DNA of 64,000 bases from Diabrotica undecimpunctata (Eukaryota; Arthropoda; Insecta; Coleoptera; Chrysomelidae): the NCBI RefSeq assembly GCF_040954645.1, contig NC_092810.1, positions 68,012,660 to 68,076,659 on the forward strand, in the 5' to 3' direction. The position numbers and the translations under genes were made by a program. This document shows, in pieces, positions 32,848-43,091 of the stretch. The notes beneath the pieces are model-generated. The model worked only from the letters and a program-made list of their open reading frames with translations, had not been told where the DNA came from and searched no databases. The first letter of the stretch is position 1. The number at the start of each line of letters is the position of its first letter.

Positions 32848-33145
32848 TAGAATTAAATTTTCCACAAATAAAAGAGAACTGCCATATATTCAGATTCATG
32901 ATCCTCCATTAAAGTTACTGGTAGATACAGGTTCCTCTAAATCTTTTTTAAACCCCGAAAAAGCTAACCTTTTCTACAAAAATTATATCTGTTATGAACC
33001 CTTTGTTGTTTCCGCAGTATTTCAAAGTACATACAAAGAAGGACTTTTGTGCAGAAATACCCATTTTTTCATAATTTAATCAGGAAGGTAAGATTAAGTT
33101 CCATCTTTTTGATTTTCATAGAAGTTTCGATGGTTTTTTAGGACT
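32738..33145 (+). pseudogene. Errantivirus protease (start of pol)
   Basis: Overlaps the end of gag in another frame, as expected for a frameshifted pol. The active-site motif LLVDTGSSKSFLNP is at about 32920-32960. The frame is broken near 33079, continues as a FDGFLGL-type motif and is cut at 33145 by the LINE; it resumes at 34358. Confidence 0.75.
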
Positions 33146-34347
33146 TCTTAACGTGCCCTATCAAGTCCCCTTGACGTTGGCAATTAACATGGCGAAACTG
33201 TCCTTGTCTTGAGCTATTATAAAGAGTTGCTTAGCTTTCCTCATTCCTGTCCACTCCCTGATATTATTCAACCAAGAGGCTTGCTTTCTTCCAATTCCTC
33301 TGCGTCCTTCGATTTTACCCATCATAATAAGTTGAAGAATATTATATCGGTCTCCCCTTACTACGTGTCCAAAATACGCCATCTTTCTACATTTGATGTT
33401 ATCAAGCAGCTCGCGAGCAGCATTTGCTCTCTCAAGGACTGCCACATTTGTCAGCATAGCCGTCCATGGAATTTTTAGTACACGTCTGTGCAGCCACATT
33501 TCAAAGGCCTCCAGACGATTAATGGTAGATATTTTTAATGTCCATGCTTCGACACCGTATAAAAGGACTGACCAAATGTAGCATTTAACCATGCGCTTTC
33601 GAAGTTCTAGTTGCAAGTTATCATTACAGAAGAATGACTTCATTTTTAAAAATGTCGTGCGGGCTATCTCGATTCTACGTTTTATCTCTTGATCTGGATC
33701 TAGTTGTTCAGTAATATGGCAACCAAGATAATTAAAACTGGACACTCTTTGAATTATATGACCATCAACATATAATCGTGCATCTTGATGTGCTAAACGG
33801 CTAAACACCATGTGTTTTGTTTTTGAACAGTTTATGTTTAGGCCAAACTCTCTTCCCACTGTATCAATGGCATTTAAAAGGCATTGTAATCCATTCATGT
33901 CACCCCTTAAAATAACTGTATCGTCTGCATATCTGATTGTATTTATCAGAATTCCATTAACTTTCACGCCCCATTCCAAATTATGCAGCGCTTCTTTAAA
34001 TATTCTATCTGAATATAAATTAAATAACAGTGGGGATAGTATACAACCCTGTCTGACACCTCTTTGTATTTTACATATTTCTGTTAATTTTCCGTTTATG
34101 CGAGCTTCGCTGTTTGACGCCTGTATAACTTTTCTATGAATCGTATGTCTTGACTATCAACTCCTTTATCTTTTAATATTGTAATTAATTTGTGATGCTG
34201 TACTCGATCAAAGGCCTTTTCATAGTCAATAAATACAGAAAAGACGTCTTTCCTTTCATCTCGACATTTCTGCAGTAATACATTTAGTGCAAAGAGGGCG
34301 TCCCGAGTTCCCAGTCCATTTCTGAAGCCAAATTGTCTTTCTGAAGC
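33146..34347 (-). mobile_element. LINE inserted in errantivirus protease
   Basis: Flanked by the 10-bp duplication TTTTAGGACT at 33136-33145 and 34348-34357. Minus-strand protein: FIDYEKAFDRVQHHKL near 34230, IRYADDTVILRGD (YADD box) near 33930, FNYLGCHITEQLDPD, RMVKCYIWSVLLYGVEAWTL and tail KQLFIIAQDKDSFAMLIANVKGT. The 272-residue part 33161-33979 is open, though the upstream part has breaks. 5' truncated. A different subfamily from the IANVRNG LINEs. Confidence 0.88.
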
Positions 34348-34357
34348 TTTTAGGACT

Positions 34358-34533
34358 AGATAATATATCTTAATGCTAAGTTAGATTTCGTAAATTCCCA
34401 ATTAACTACTCCATATTCTAGTATATGGAGTAAAAATAATCTTCAAACAAAAATTGGACCCCTTATCTTGTAGTGTAACCAAAATTCCAGTTTCTCAAAA
34501 ATCAGGATGTATATTTATCCCTGACCAAACTAT
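34358..34533 (+). pseudogene. Errantivirus pol, segment between two LINEs
   Basis: Short stretch continuing the protease region (NAKLDFVNSQL, KNNLQTKIGPLIL and TKIPVSQKSGCIFIPDQTI). It ends at the second LINE insertion. Confidence 0.65.
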
Positions 34534-35191
34534 ACATGACCCTGACCTACCTATACATCTATACATTAATGGGACGCAGATAGAGCGAGTAAAACAGTAT
34601 TGCTACCTGGGAACTATTATAAACGAACAGTGGAGCAATGTACAGGAAATAAAGTGCCGCATAGGAAAGGCAAGAACGGTCTTTAACAAAATGAGCGCCA
34701 TCTTCAAAAGTCACAACATATCCCTGGATACAAAAATGAGACATTTGAGATGCTATGTTTTCTCTGTGTTGTTGTACGGGGCGGAGGCATGGACGCTTAC
34801 AGACACCACTATTAAAAAACTTGAAGCATTTGAGATGTGGCTTTATAGAAGAATGCTGAGAATATCATGGACAGCAAGGATCACGAACAAGGAAGTTCTA
34901 GAAAAAATGAAGAAGGAACCAGAGATTGTGTTTACGATCAAATGCATAAAATTGCAATATCTGGGACACGTTATGAGAAATCAGCACCGTTACTCCCTGC
35001 TGCAGTCTATATTGCAAGGTAAAGTCAAAGGTAAGCGAGGACCCGGTAGAAGGAGAATATCATGGCTGCGGAATTTAAGAACATGGTTTAAGAAAACCTC
35101 AATGGAGCTGTTGCGAGCCGCAGCGAGCAAGGTCATGATTGCCAATATGATTTCCAACATCCGAAACGGATAGGAACCAGAAGAAGAAGAA
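34534..35191 (+). mobile_element. 5'-truncated LINE inserted in errantivirus pol
   Basis: Flanked by the 11-bp duplication GACCAAACTAT at 34523-34533 and 35192-35202. Open frame with RVKQYCYLGTIINEQWSN, RCYVFSVLLYGAEAWTLTD, YRRMLRISWTARITN, RYSLLQSILQGKVKGKRGPG and AASKVMIANMISNIRNG, then GAAGAAGAAGA. The viral frame has fused into the LINE frame upstream by chance. Confidence 0.9.
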
Positions 35192-35202
35192 GACCAAACT
35201 AT

Positions 35203-35903
35203 TCAAAAATGTGAAATCCCTGCATGTCTCTCGAACGCAATAGACGGTTTTTCTCTAGTAGAAATCTATAACCGAACCCAAGATGAAATTTTTGTCACCT
35301 TAGATGCTCCAATTGATACTGTTCCTTTTGACGAAAATTGTCATGAATTATTCCATGCAGACATAGTGCCTGCTGACGAAATCAAAAAATTTAATATTGA
35401 AAATTTAATCCGTACATCTCATATGAACTCTGAAGAAAAACAAAATATTCTAAAAATTTGTAATAAATATTCTAATCTTTTTCATAGCGAGGAAAAACCT
35501 CTTACATTTACAAATAGAGTTAAACATTTTATAAAAACAAAGGATGAACTACCTATTTATAGTAAATCGTATGGATACCCCTTTGTTCATAAACCAGAAG
35601 TAATTAGTCAAATAAACAAAATGTTAGAACAAAGAAATGACCAAGATAACAACATTGAAGACAACGATAATGATGGAGAAACTGTACATACTAGTATAGA
35701 AGATCCAATACTAGGAATGCTCATTTCTGATAAACATCTCAATGTTTTTGATCACCAAATTGTAATTGATTTTGTTTTACATTCAGCTGCAATTAAAGAC
35801 GACCTTAGTAGTCCTTATTATTCCGAATTAGAAAATTTTGATCGTGTCCTTTTCTTCCAGCTACAACTAGCTGAACAAAAACTCCAATCACTCTTACCTA
35901 ACC
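35203..35903 (+). pseudogene. Errantivirus pol remnant fused to env start by deletion
   Basis: First part is the protease-RT linker and RT start (LIRTSHMNSEEKQNIL, NLFHSEEKPLTFTNRVKHF, SYGYPFVHKPEVISQ). At NKMLEQ the frame jumps to an acidic segment (NIEDNDNDGETVHTSIEDP) of the type found between RNase H and integrase, and then to a helix (FQLQLAEQKLQSLLPN) that leads into the env cleavage site across the MITE. So RT palm, RNase H and integrase are gone while the frame stays open from 35366. Confidence 0.7.
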
Positions 35904-36316
35904 CATCGAGCAAAAAGACAAAAGAGGGAATGTAAAGATAGTGGGGGCAAAAATATTGTTAGACAGGAAGTGCCATCTTGAGAGGCCAAATTAAACAAGG
36001 AAAGAGAGTTTCCTTGTTTAAGATATCAAATTTAGTTGGGTTATGTTATTATTTGTCCCAACTGTCACATGAAATCTTATTTATATTGAAGTTTTTTAAC
36101 AATTGTTTCACATTTTAGACTGTTATCGTTAATATTTAATTAAAATTTTCTCGTCTAAGACACATTCTGAAAACTATTTTATAGCTACTGTTAATAAGTG
36201 TCGGAAAATTTAAATTTGGCGCATTCGCATTTCCGGATATGTCCGCCATCAGAGGCCACTTTTTTGGTCGCCTTTTCATAACGATTAGATTCCCTCTTTT
36301 GTCTTTTTGCTCGATG
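35904..36316. mobile_element. 413-bp non-autonomous DNA transposon (8-bp duplication)
   Basis: Perfect 28-bp inverted repeats at 35904-35931 and 36289-36316 (CATCGAGCAAAAAGACAAAA...) and a perfect 8-bp target duplication ACCTAACC at 35896-35903 and 36317-36324. No coding frame. An 8-bp duplication is typical of hAT and P-type elements. It sits exactly between the env helix and the env cleavage site. Confidence 0.93.
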
Positions 36317-36324
36317 ACCTAACC

Positions 36325-37476
36325 ACAGAGCAAAAAGAGGTCTTATAGACGGACTAGGCTCAATTATTAAATGTATTACAGGAAACTTAGATACAGAAGA
36401 CGCAAAACATTATGATAACGCACTAGAAGAACTAAAAAGTAACCAAAATAAAATTGTAAATAAACTTAATAAACAAATTTCATTATCGAAAGAGATTGTA
36501 GAGAATTTTAATAATACTATTTCTCTCATAAAGAGTAATCAAGAAGTAATTTTCTCTGTTTTAGAATCTATTCGTTCAAACCTTAATAAATTTATTTTTA
36601 ATTTCGAAGATTTCCTTATAACTAGAAATATTTTAGACCAATTCAGTATAAGTATAAATATTATATTACAGTTGCTAACAGAAATAGAAAACTCTATAAC
36701 ATTTGCGAGACTAGGTATTTTAAATAGTAGTATAGTAAAGATTAATGAACTGAAGTCAATATTAACTCAAATTATGAAATATCATTCAAGAAACCAACTA
36801 ATTTATCCGAATATCACATAAGACGTAAATAAATATTATAATATCTTAGAAACAGAAGCGTATTACACTACCTTGACCCATAGTGCCCCCTAATACCTAT
36901 CTGATAATGAATGAAAATTTTTACCAATACACATCTGTACCATGCTCAAATCTGAAGCCCAAATTCTTCTGTCCCGAGAATCATCTGAAAAGTAAAAACG
37001 AAGAAGACCTTCAACTAATTACTGGAAATTATCTGATCACAGTTCCTTTCCAATGCCAGTTTAGCACAGAATATCAAACATTTAGCAATAATCTCCTCAT
37101 TTCTGAAAGTCAGCCACTATTACTTCCAAATATAATTATTCCTCATCCTCATCAAGAAGAAATTCCCGAAGTTCATATCGAAGATGTCCAACTGGACAAG
37201 ATTCACTTAGTTAAGAAGAAACAAGAAGAAATTAAAACATTGATACTTAAAAACTCAAAAGCTACTAGTCTTTTTAATTTTTGGAACCTATCAATAATAT
37301 TTTTGATTATAATAATTTTTGCATATTTTGGTATTAAATGTATAAGAAGGACGAATTCACAAAGAAACGATGATATTTCCATGGAGAGTGTTCACATCCA
37401 AGATGATCCTGAAGAAAACCTACCACAAGCCCAACCTAGGTCATTTTTCAATTCCATGAAAAATTCCAGAAACTAA
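36325..37476 (+). pseudogene. Errantivirus env (fusion-protein type), broken
   Basis: Begins at a basic furin-like site (RAKR at 36327-36338) followed by the fusion-peptide-like GLIDGLGS and CITGNLDTEDAKHYD, the hallmark of insect errantivirus and baculovirus F-type envelope proteins. A long alpha-helical region follows (heptads around LNKQISLSKEIVENF). A stop at 36819-36821 and a frameshift separate it from the C-terminal half (36883-37476), which has Cys-containing segments (PCSNLKPKFFCPENH), a transmembrane helix (FWNLSIIFLIIIIFAYFG) near 37275-37340 and a short cytoplasmic tail. Non-functional. Confidence 0.8.
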
Positions 37477-37485
37477 GGGTGGAGG

Positions 37486-37733
37486 AGTTATAGTCGTTGA
37501 CGCCATAAGCCAATACCCTAAATCCGATGCGTCAGCACCTGAACTATCATCGACCTGAATATAAAAGTGCAACTTGTGAATTATTGTTTTATTTTCCAAT
37601 GTGTAATGTATTTCATTTTAATTAGTTATTATTTAGTCTGATTTGAACCTTTGTACAGTGAAGTCTGATTTTAATATTGTAACTTTTAAGAACGTAATAA
37701 AGTTCTCTCGCATTTGTAAATTAAATAATTATT
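37486..37733 (+). repeat. 3' LTR of the errantivirus-like element (end uncertain)
   Basis: AGTTATAGTCGTTGACG... preceded by the purine tract AAGGGTGGAGG. Eight differences from 31027-31274. Beyond 37733 the two copies no longer align, so the right end may be truncated. Confidence 0.75.
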
Positions 37734-37739
37734 TTTAAA

Positions 37740-38160
37740 AATTATTCTTAAGTTAATCATGAATAGAATTAACTATCTTCCAAAAGTCGTCCCAGGAATG
37801 CAACTCAAATATATTGATAATATCATTTGAATATATGATTTTAATGTCATCTACTTTAAAATGTATAATATATATCTAAATTGTCGATGTGAATGAGTCA
37901 GATAAGATTAAATTATTACAAGAATTTTTTAAAAAGTAACAAAAACAAAGTGTATATAATTTATTAATGTTTATTAATTTAGTTTAAATAAACAAATTTA
38001 TTTAAAAATAAAATTGTGGCTTATTACCGACAAAAATAGTAAATTGTAAGGAAATATGTGTCACAGACTCGGAGAAATATAGGTAGATAGGTACGTATAG
38101 GTAGATAAAACCTTAGATGGAAGGATGGTATGGACGAGCATGCTAGAAAAATTGCTGCTA
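37740..38160. other. Non-coding, with a Penelope-type terminal fragment
   Basis: Around 38005-38040 is AAATTGTGGCTTATTACCGA followed by AAAAATAGTAAATTG, which also occurs at 57990-58040 and, in part, in the palindrome at 50.95 kb. These look like shared ends of a Penelope-like family. Nothing else is seen. Confidence 0.4.
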
Positions 38161-38164
38161 AAAT

Positions 38165-38712
38165 GTGATAATGATCATCATCACCATCATCATCCAGCCT
38201 TCATTTATCACATTCACTGCTGGACATAGGCCTCCCTTAAACTCCTCCATTCTTTGCGATTTTGTGCTCTTTGTTGCCAATTTTTCGTGATACGCCTGAT
38301 GTCGTCAGCCAAACGTGTAGGTGGTCTTCCTCTACTACGTTTGTCTGCTCTTGGCCTCCAATGTGTAATTTTACTCGTCCATCGTGAGTCACGCATTCTC
38401 GCTACATGGCCTGCCCAATTCCATTTAAGTTTCGCTATGCGTTCCACAACATCAGCAATACTCGTCCTTCTTCGCAGATCTTCGTTTCTTATTCGGTCCC
38501 GCAGCTTCACTCCCAGTATAGATCGTTCCATTGGTCTCTGTGCCACTCTCAATTTCGAAGTCGTAGTCTTGGTTAGAGTCATAGTTTCCGCCCCATAGGT
38601 CATGACCGGTAATACGCATTGGTCAAATACTTTTCTTTTGAGGCTAATTGGTATGTTGGCCCTAAATGTGTCTCGCAGTTTTCCAAAGGCTTTGGAAAAA
38701 TGATAATGATAA
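38165..38712 (-). pseudogene. RTE-like LINE C-terminal fragment with ATC tail
   Basis: Minus-strand open stretch of 168 residues: FGKLRDTFRANIPISLKRKVFDQC, VLPVMTYGAETMTLT, RMRDSRWTSKITHWRPR, GRPPTRLADDIRRI and the end EWRSLREAYVQQ, typical of RTE-group LINEs. The 3' end has an ATC/GAT repeat (38167-38196), as RTE elements have, instead of the GAA tail. Confidence 0.85.
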
Positions 38713-38929
38713 ATTCTCAAAAATCTGCCAACGCGTATGACTGGCGTGGAAGATTACCCTGCACACCGCTTGATAGAGATTAAGTGAAAGAGAAATGGGA
38801 AGTATATGTCTAGATAGAATAAGGCAAGACAGATAGATACATAGAAAAGTTATAGTTAAAACATAAATTAAGATACGTTTTGAGTAAATTAGAACTTATG
38901 TTCTTGCTGATTAAATTATCTTCTTCTTC

Positions 38930-39610
38930 TTCCTCTTAATGTAGGACTAAGTCATGTTCAGCCTTATAACTAAGTCTAGTACTCTTATGCCCAGCTCTCG
39001 TACCATCGTTTTGGAGATCTCTCATCGTACATTCTACTGTGGTATCTCGACTCCATGCGTCTCTGTCCAGCCCATCTTAGAATATCCTAGATGCCGCATT
39101 GTTCTCTTATAAACTTATTCCTTTTTCGGTCCATAAGAGTGTAACCAGAAATGGATCTCAGCTTCTCATTTCGGTAGTTACTACGAGCTTTTTGTTACAG
39201 CTGTTTCCGCCCTGGTCTCGATCGCATAGGTCATTTCTGGTCTTACGGAGGTATTATATATTCCCATTTTACTTCCTATGCTCATGTGTTTGTTCCTCCA
39301 GATAATGTCACGTAGGTATCCAGATATCATTGCTGCTATATTAGTCAGTGCTTTGACTTCATCCTTGACGTTTCTGCTATTGGTAATAGCGTCATCAGTC
39401 TAGCAGCATATTTTAATTTATTTCTATAACCTCTTTCACCATTCTGAAACCTCTTCCTGCTGTTTTAACTTCTTGTATGATCTCATCCGTCACTAAATTG
39501 AAGAGAATTGTAATCCTTGTCTGTATAGGCATTTTCCACTCTTAAAAACGTACTACTGTTGGTGTTCACTTCTTTGATGATTGCTCAAATCACGGGGTCT
39601 ATATTTCTAG
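38930..39610 (-). pseudogene. LINE RT C-terminal fragment
   Basis: Minus-strand motifs across frames: AAMISGYLRDIIWRNKHMS, IGSKMGIYNTSVRPEMTYAI, ETRAETA, and later a MGWTETHGVE-like stretch. A CTTCTTCTTC run at 38920-38936 marks the 3' tail. Heavily mutated. Confidence 0.6.
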
Positions 39611-39926
39611 ATCTTAATAGTGTAAAGACTTTTAAGATTAAATTATAATATGAAAAAATATTGTCATATTTTGTTTCTTCGAATTAAAAAATAAGAAGTA
39701 TAATACAATAAATACAATTTCATAAACTGTATATCAACCACTAAATTTTTATTTAAAAATGTTAGATATAATTAAAAAAACTCACCTGTTTGTCACTATT
39801 TTCAGTCATGTTGAAAAATTTTGATCCAGTCAATACAGGCGTGCTCTGTAAATAATTATTAGAATATTAAAATCAGTTTAACAAACTCTCTACAAAATTA
39901 AATTCGATTAAGTAAGCCGGATCTTA

Positions 39927-40554
39927 CCCGTTCAGACTGTACGGATTCAAATTTTTGTTCGAATCGATAAAAATGTCGAATTACTCAGTGGCACATAGTT
40001 TTAAATGGTCGCGTTCAAACGATGAGATCGTATATCGCACTCGAAAATTTTACCGAATACGCCCAAAGTTGCGTTCGATTATGGCAATGCAAACCATATG
40101 CTATGACGCGATAAAAAATTCTAATCGAACGTCAGTGGCGCTTGTATATAGTTAAGCTCCACGATCCGAATTTTTGTCGACCTAGTCTAACATCAAAAAA
40201 GCGTAGGTAAGAGAATGTTTCCCTCAAGTAGTGTAATAACACGAGATGAATAAAGTGGACGTCGAAATGTTAAGTTTAGAAAGTTTATTTACCAGTATAT
40301 GTTCGCTGATGTTCCTTTACATCTTCTGTTTCGTTATTTTCGTCGTTTTAGATATCAATACATCGTAACAAACGCATTGACATCCATTATTCACCGTTGC
40401 CACAAACTAACTAGGGCTCTGGGCTAAAGATATTTGGTTCGATAATATTTCGTTTCGAATAAATTATCGTGTCGTGCATGCCCTCTGAACGGGTTGTCTA
40501 GATTCGATTAAAATATCGAATAAATTATCGTATTGTGCATGCCGTCTGAACGGG
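39927..40554. repeat. MITE-like repeat with CCCGTTCAGAC ends
   Basis: Left end CCCGTTCAGAC at 39927-39937; right end GTCTGAACGGG at 40544-40554, and a second near-copy CTCTGAACGGG at 40483-40493. The two right ends belong to a repeat of about 61 bp (TCGAATAAATTATCGT...GCATGCC). Interior has repeated TCGAA/ATCGAAT motifs. No target duplication was certain. Confidence 0.55.
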
Positions 40555-41190
40555 CTGTTAGTCCAAAAGATTGATTGGCAAAGGATTTAAATATGTCTCA
40601 GCTGAAGAAGTTCAGAAAAAATTGGATAATAATAGAAGGATAAAATTGGCGTTACAAGTTTATATTTTCAATCCTTTATCCTAAATATCTCGGAAAGTAT
40701 CATAGCTATGACGAAAACGGACGACGTAAACTTGTTCGCAACTAAATTATCTATCAAAAGGTGCTTGTGCAATTAGTAAAAAGTTTTATCGACACGTCTG
40801 TAAAAATGAAAATTTCTATGCATCGGCAAAAATCACAGAAAAAGCTGTATAAACAACATTTGGGATGTTTACTTACAAGAAATCGGAAAATTATTTTCTA
40901 AGAAAGATCTTTTTTGGAGCTGGAGCACAGAACAACCTGTGCTCCAGCTCTGGAAAATTCGAAAATTTTCTGCGTGTAAAATTGCCTGTTATAAATTATA
41001 TAAACTTCTTATATATTTTGAATATAGAAGAACAAACGAGCTTTTAAACCCTTTTTGAAAAACGAAAATCGATTAATAGGGTAAGCCTAGAGAATTTTTA
41101 AAGGGGCTGTAGCAATCAAATTTTTTTCTTTATACAAATTTATATATATTTTTATGAACAAAATATTCAAAATTTAATATAATTATTGCA
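40555..41190. other. No gene; one strong small hairpin
   Basis: Contains the perfect hairpin GAGCTGGAGCACAG (40917-40930) / CTGTGCTCCAGCTC (40937-40950) with a 6-nt loop. No supported coding frame; the 60-residue frame over it has no known motif. Confidence 0.4.
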
Positions 41191-41197
41191 TACCTAT

Positions 41198-41198
<1 letters not shown>

Positions 41199-41277
<79 letters not shown>
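41199..41277. repeat. TA microsatellite
   Basis: About 78 bp of uninterrupted TA directly left of the piggyBac end. Confidence 0.95.
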
Positions 41278-41281
<4 letters not shown>

Positions 41282-42739
41282 AGTATGGTACAATGGTGTC
41301 GCCGGCGACACCACGCAGTTTCGATTAAATGCAGTCAGCACGTACCTAGAGAGGGGAGAGGCTTAGATTCTCAGTACCTTTACCTCTTTTAGTTTCAACT
41401 CAACTGTAACCGTAACCGCCCGTGTTTATCGGGCGCTAATAGCTATTGTAAAATATTTATAGGTGTCACATACGACACCACAGTACAATTCCCGTTATAA
41501 TTTTGAATATAGAAGTAAATGGCTTCAACGAGCAAAGCGTTGACTCAGGCTGAGTTAGAAGAAATTGTTGTACGTGCTTGTGAGGCTGGTGAGAGTGATG
41601 AAGATGTCCTTTTAAATAATACAGAATCTGAATGTTTGAGTGGGGATGAAGACAAAGAGCTTAGTGAAAGTAAACATTCTGATACCATTTTAGCAGAACC
41701 GGAGGTTAGTGCAGAGGAGAGTGAAGATTCGCAGAAAGATAGCGATAAAAAAAGTAGTATATGGAAAAAATAGTTTTTAAGTGGTATAAAACTCTGTTTT
41801 TCTCAAAGAACACTCGCACAGTTCAAAAAAGCATAGTGCTTCGTCCACCAGGTCCAAAGGCTCACACTTCAAATACAACAGAAGAGATTCTGCCTTGGAA
41901 ACTATTTTTCAGCAACTCAATGATAAACTATATTACTCAATACACAAACCAAGAAATCTCTAAACAATCTACCAAATTTAGTCAAACTCCAAGTTTTACA
42001 ACTGCTACAAGCAAAGAAGAGATTTTGGCATTATTCGGTCTTTTATATACGAGTGGTGTTCTAAAAACTAGCTACCTGAGTACCTCGGATATATGGTCAA
42101 AACAAATGATGAAGAGTTGCTTAGTTTTTGGGGCAGATGTCCTTTTAAAGTTTATATTCTAAATAAACCAGATAAATATGGAATTAAAATCGTTATGTTT
42201 TGCGACTCTGAGACTTTTTATATCTATTCTGCAATACCATATGTGGGAAAAGAGAGACGAGATGCATCAGAAACTTTACCCATCCAATACGTTCTTCGCT
42301 CATGCAAAAATCTCTATGGCCCCAATAGAAATGTTACCATGGATAATTGGTTTTCGTCCTCAGATCTTGCAGAAAAGCTTTTACAAAAAGAAGTTGACAA
42401 TGGTTGCAACCTTAAGAAAAAACAATTCTGACATTCCGCCAGAATTTCTTAAAAAGAAAAAAATTGTTCCAAGTTCTGACTTTGCTTTGTATCATTTTCT
42501 CCAAAACCAAAAAAAATTGTTCTGTTGCTGTCAACATTTCATACTTATGGTGTAATTGATGAAGACACTAGCAAGCCTGAGATTGTTTTATTTTATAACT
42601 CTACAAAAGGAGGAGTAGACACTTATGATCAGTTGTGTCATTCTAAATCCGTGTCTAGAAAAACTCGTCGGTGGCCTCTTAGATTTTTTTATGGCATGCT
42701 TGATGGTGCAGGTATTAATGCTTGTTATATATATGTTAT
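41278..42739 (+). mobile_element. piggyBac-type element, 3' part lost
   Basis: The left end CCCTAGTATGG follows the TA repeat and is followed by an 18-bp palindrome (GGTGTCGCCGGCGACACC, 41295-41312). It contains a transposase pseudogene. The right part is cut by the BEL element at 42740 and after it only TA repeat follows, so the transposase C-terminus and right terminus are missing. A TTAA target site is not seen. Confidence 0.7.
41519..42739 (+). pseudogene. piggyBac transposase, frameshifted, internally deleted and truncated
   Basis: ATG at 41519 opens an acidic N-terminus. After a frameshift near 41757 comes RPPGPKAHTSNTTEEIL and LFGLLYTSGVLKTSYL; then DIWS is joined to NDEELLSFWGRCPF, losing roughly 70 residues. 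Motifs around the piggyBac catalytic aspartates are still present (DEELLSFWGRCPF, NVTMDNWFSS, GGVDTYDQL). Further frameshifts lie near 42390 and 42530. The frame ends at the BEL insertion after AGINACYIY; the Cys-rich C-terminal domain is absent. Confidence 0.8.
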
Positions 42740-43038
42740 TGTTTAAATTGTTGAATTAAATTGACTGGTCGCTGATTGATCGTGGTGGTAAATAGTTGTT
42801 CGATAGGGTGAAGAAATAACTTATAAAATGAAATCTCTTCACACGTTCTTTATTGTCTGCTCTTATGGCAACATATGGAAACATACTACCTTTATAAACT
42901 TGTAATGACTTTGCCTAGGGCTGGCAGGGTTGCCGTCTAGGCAAATTAAAACTTAGGTCTAAGAATTTACATATATGTACATAGAATAGAAATATTTTGA
43001 AACAATAGAATAAAAATATTTTGAAACAATTTTAAACA
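42740..43038 (-). repeat. 3' LTR of the BEL element (left side)
   Basis: 299 bp. The adjacent internal sequence, read on the minus strand, is the purine tract ACGGGGGAGTT. It differs from the other LTR by A/G in GCTGATTGATCG. Confidence 0.92.
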
Positions 43039-43091
43039 AACTCCCCCGTTGAAGGGTACCTTCAAAATAGATTATAAATTTAAATAAAGTC

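Larger units (their letters stand above)
31027..37733 (+). mobile_element. Errantivirus-like LTR element with env, old and defective
   Basis: LTR starts AGTTATAG at 31027 and 37486 (248 comparable bp, 8 differences, about 3 percent). Serine-tRNA primer site, gag, protease, part of pol and an env reminiscent of the insect errantivirus fusion protein are present in order. Most of RT, RNase H and integrase are deleted. It carries a LINE at 33146-34347, a LINE at 34534-35191 and a 413-bp DNA transposon at 35904-36316. No target duplication could be matched at the outer ends, and the last part of the 3' LTR diverges from the 5' copy. Confidence 0.88.

Noticed and set aside
39955..40155. 66-residue frame inside the MITE-like repeat
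   Set aside because: Lies within the repeat body, matches nothing, and repeats carry many such chance frames.
41186..41392. Frame with a long Tyr-Ile repeat
   Set aside because: Translation of the TA microsatellite.
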